A DNA stretch of 64,000 bases, taken from Typha latifolia. Taxonomy: Eukaryota > Streptophyta > Magnoliopsida > Poales > Typhaceae. Location of the stretch: contig CM034112.1 of assembly GCA_019914945.1 (NCBI GenBank), forward strand, positions 2,441,001 to 2,505,000. Reading direction: 5' to 3'. The notes below the pieces were generated by a model. That model was not told where the DNA came from. It saw nothing but the letters and a program-made list of their open reading frames with translations, and searched no databases. Position numbers and translations under genes: made by a program. Shown piece after piece: positions 61,490-64,000 of the stretch (the stretch's first letter is position 1; the number at the start of each line of letters is the position of its first letter).

Positions 61490-63467
61490 TTAATACAGGC
61501 TAAAACCAAAAAATTGGCTGATAAGAATGCCAAGCCCCATGGATATTGCTACAAGAGAAGCAGCCCAAGTCAGTTTTTCTGTTATCCTAGGAATCCTTTC
61601 CTTCAGAGCCTGCGTGCATGAACCGATGAAAACTGTGTAACTCCCCATTGCGAACACAGTCCCAAGCAGAAACATACCCAGAAATGCAGCACCAGCCAAG
61701 CGTGACGGAAGAGCTAGCGCAGGCAAGACCATCATAAGTGCATCTGGCTGCAAACCATGGACAATTCCAGTGGCAAAAGTTGCAAATCCGATTTTTTTCT
61801 TCCCACCTGGTGCAGCATCTAAGGGTTCAATCAAACTAACATCACACTCCCCATTTTCTAGAGCCACACATGGAGCAGGCACCTCTGAAGCCTCTCTAAT
61901 TCCAATAGCACCGATCACAAGAAGAGTTAAACCAACAACTCTCGTCCCCCATGTGCGGATAATCTCAATGTGCAGACGATCCTTGAGCATAAGAAAAAGA
62001 AGGCCGAATATCACTTGGCCAGCATCATGGCCACATCCCCAAAGTGCCCCTACTACAGCACTCTCCATTCTCGTTCGTCCAATGGATAATGGAGCCAAGG
62101 CAGCAAGATGATCTGGGCCTGAGAGCGTGTGAAGGCAACCTGCAAAAAAACCAGTCCATGCGCTACTCAGCAACTCAGTTCTAATGAGTCCTCCACTTGT
62201 CTTGGCAGCAGACTGAAAAGTGGCATAGGCTGGTGGTGCTAGAACTGATTGTATTGTGGTTACAATTAAAGTTGATAATAGAGCAATAAATGCAGCAGAA
62301 GCAACCTGAAACATAGAATATGAAAGTTCTGTTAGCATAATCAATAACAATGATGGCAAGAATGCATATTCTAGAGTATATTGGTTACAGAAGTTACGAA
62401 TAATATCGGCATAGAACCTTCTATAACCTAGAAATGGCAAGGAAGGTATAGTAACTTGATTAGCATGTAGGATACTTTTTTATATCGATAGTTATATGAG
62501 GCCAGTTTATTCAGCCAGTTTTCATGAATCCAGATTTAAACCAATTATTTATGGAATTCCCAAGATACCACTGCATCCAAAGTTACTAAAGAATCTTAGT
62601 AGCTAGATGCTTGATTAGAACTGATCATGAGAATAATCCCTAAGCAATTAACTACATTGATACTAACGACCCAACTGAATCTGCAAGACTGCAACAGTTG
62701 CAACTCAGATGCATGACAGTTCTCAACTGTAAGATGGCAAACATACACCAATCAAGCTACTAGAAATAGGAACTTTACAACAACAACAAAATCTTGACAG
62801 AAATACACAAAATAATTGCATTTAACATATTAATAATTGAGTTGATCAAGGCACCATTTTAGTTAAACAAAAATACAATTATCAAAACTATTAATTTATT
62901 GTACCAAAAACATGGCCCAAATACATTGCATCACCAGCTATCGATACTCGAGTACAAATTAACTACAGCACAATTACTAATTTTCAAGAAATTTATTAAT
63001 AACCAAGGCATAGTCCAGCCTTGCTTTTGGAAATCAATAACCCAATAGCAATTAACTCACACCACCAATGAAGAGTACGCAGAGATCATCTAACGAAAAA
63101 CTATATAGAATAGGAAAAAGTATGTCAATTGTCGGATAAAGACAGAGGAACAAATGCAAAATCGCACCTTTTGAACGAAATTGTCACCTAATCGGCTTCC
63201 TCCAGAGGATTCACCAGATGGGTAACTTTCTCTCCCCTTATCTTCACCGGAAACAGGAAGAGACGACCCAGCAACGGGCGAGAGGCGAAGAGGAGTAGGT
63301 GGGCCTTCGTGTTTGGAGACGAGCGAGCGAAGCGGCTTAAAGCCATGGTGGGGGAGCGAAGGGAGACCAAACCTAGCAACCGAGGAGACTCGTGGGGCGA
63401 GAAGACGAGGTCTTGGGAAGGTGGTAATAGTTCGCGAGGGGAGAGAAGAAGAGATAAGCCTCTCCAT
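61490..63467 (-). CDS. Chloroplast NicO-type (high-affinity nickel-transport family) membrane protein
   Basis: Two exons on the minus strand, 63467-63168 and 62305-61490, joined as DNFVQK-VASAAF, give 371 residues. Arabidopsis At2g16800 has a similar length. Residues 1 to about 80 are Ser/Arg/Pro-rich and acid-poor, as in a chloroplast transit peptide (MERLISSSLPSRTITTFPRP). The mature part has about six or seven membrane segments. Metal-binding signatures are HTLSGPDHLAAL (His about 159, Asp 165, His 166), then GCGHDAGQVIFGLLFL, and VHGLQPDALMMVLPALALP. The family moves nickel or cobalt in bacteria. The plastid member's ion is not shown by sequence. The exon-2 stretch HDAGQ and GIVHGLQPDA is typical of the plastid clade. 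The intron is 862 bases. Confidence 0.9.
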
Positions 63468-63865
63468 GGCGAAAAAATGGTCGAAAAAAAAAGATTGCGT
63501 TTTGTTCTGGGGAGAGAGAGAAAGAAGGGGGTTTTACGATGGATCAGAAACTAATGTAGGATTTTGCTACATATGGATACGTGGCCGTAACCAATTGGCT
63601 ACAAAATCACAAGATTCGGAGATCCGTATCGTTTTTAACCGGATTCGGATGCGGATCGGGAGTTTATATCTATTGGAAAAAAACCAAATCCATTGTCGCA
63701 GGACATTAATTTATAAGAAGTTGCTTCCATTTCCACACGCTTTATTTCTTCTTGACCTCGAAATCTATCCCGTGTGCTCTCCTCCCTAGGGTTATCTCAT
63801 CTACCTCCTCCTCCTCTAAGATTTACCATTCCTCCCCACTCGATCTCTCGATCGAGTCCTCGGCC
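63468..63865. promoter_or_regulatory. Divergent promoter region between transporter and SKP1
   Basis: Bases 63468-63865 separate the two starts. ATTTATAAGAAG at 63708-63719 is a TATA candidate for SKP1, about 150 bases before its ATG. CCTAGGGTTATC at 63785-63796 is a telo-box-like word, and a CTCCTCCTCC leader follows. No TATA was seen for the transporter gene. Confidence 0.5.
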
Positions 63866-64000
63866 ATGGCGAAGAAGATAACCCTGAAGAGCTCGGATGG
63901 CGAGGTGTTCGAGGTGGAGGAATTGGTTGCCATGGAGTCGCAAACGATCAAGCACATGATCGAGGACGACTGCGTCGAGAACAGTATCCCGCTCCCAAAC
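63866..64000 (+). CDS. SKP1-like protein (3' end outside window)
   Basis: Only the first 45 codons are present, to the last base. They begin [20 protein letters not shown] and continue [20 protein letters not shown] then IPLPN. This is the N-terminal part (POZ-like fold) of plant SKP1/ASK/OSK proteins, the adaptor that holds F-box proteins on cullin 1 in SCF ubiquitin ligases, in nucleus and cytosol. DGEVFEVEE with T-I-K-H-M-I-E-D is the family signature. The start follows a CT-rich leader in good context (GGCCATGGC). The remainder (about 110-120 residues, helix-rich C-terminal half) must lie beyond 64000. Confidence 0.93.
   Translation, partial: MAKKITLKSSDGEVFEVEELVAMESQTIKHMIEDDCVENSIPLPN

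Overview
This is a nuclear window from a flowering plant. The genes have spliced exons with GT-AG introns, TATA boxes and a Pol III tRNA gene. They belong to land-plant families, including a tapetal bHLH factor, an alpha-expansin, a PIP2 aquaporin and a class III peroxidase. AT-rich intergenic DNA is littered with MITE, hAT and LINE relics and microsatellites. GC-rich first exons, and a bHLH gene close to rice TDR, make a monocot likely, but I cannot name the species.

Layout. 1-615: 3' end of an RGG-rich Alba gene (+). 1665-8912: RPN3 proteasome subunit (+), split by a 5.2-kb repeat-filled intron. 12383-13360: alpha-expansin (+). 14190-14262: tRNA-Ala(AGC). 14263-18642: mobile-element relics. 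18643-19071: intronless DUF1279/FAM210-like gene (+). 21086-22959: PRX64-like peroxidase (-). 25866-26237 and 29199-29591: two related small genes of unknown function (-), which also share an upstream DNA block. 30986-31719: GPI-type phytocyanin (+). 34185-36735: AMS/TDR-like bHLH gene (-). 37954-40016: PIP2 aquaporin (-). 40017-44919: gene-poor, with a G-box cluster near 43.9 kb. 44920-49619: MSI/RBBP4 WD40 gene (-), head to head with MED4 (49864-51096, +). 53912-59713: FREE1 FYVE-domain ESCRT gene (+). 61490-63467: plastid NicO-type transporter (-), head to head with a SKP1 gene cut off by the window end (63866-64000, +).

The genes do not form one pathway, as is normal for a plant chromosome arm. 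Themes that recur are protein turnover and sorting (RPN3, SKP1, FREE1), chromatin and transcription (MSI, MED4, AMS), and wall or apoplast proteins (expansin, peroxidase, phytocyanin). The most unusual items are the duplicated unknown gene pair with its conserved upstream block, a GC-AG intron in RPN3, an isolated G-box cluster, a hAT-like element with a near-perfect 8-bp target duplication, and a family of MITEs sharing terminal repeats. All exon boundaries were read by eye from splice signals and reading frame. No alignment was run.
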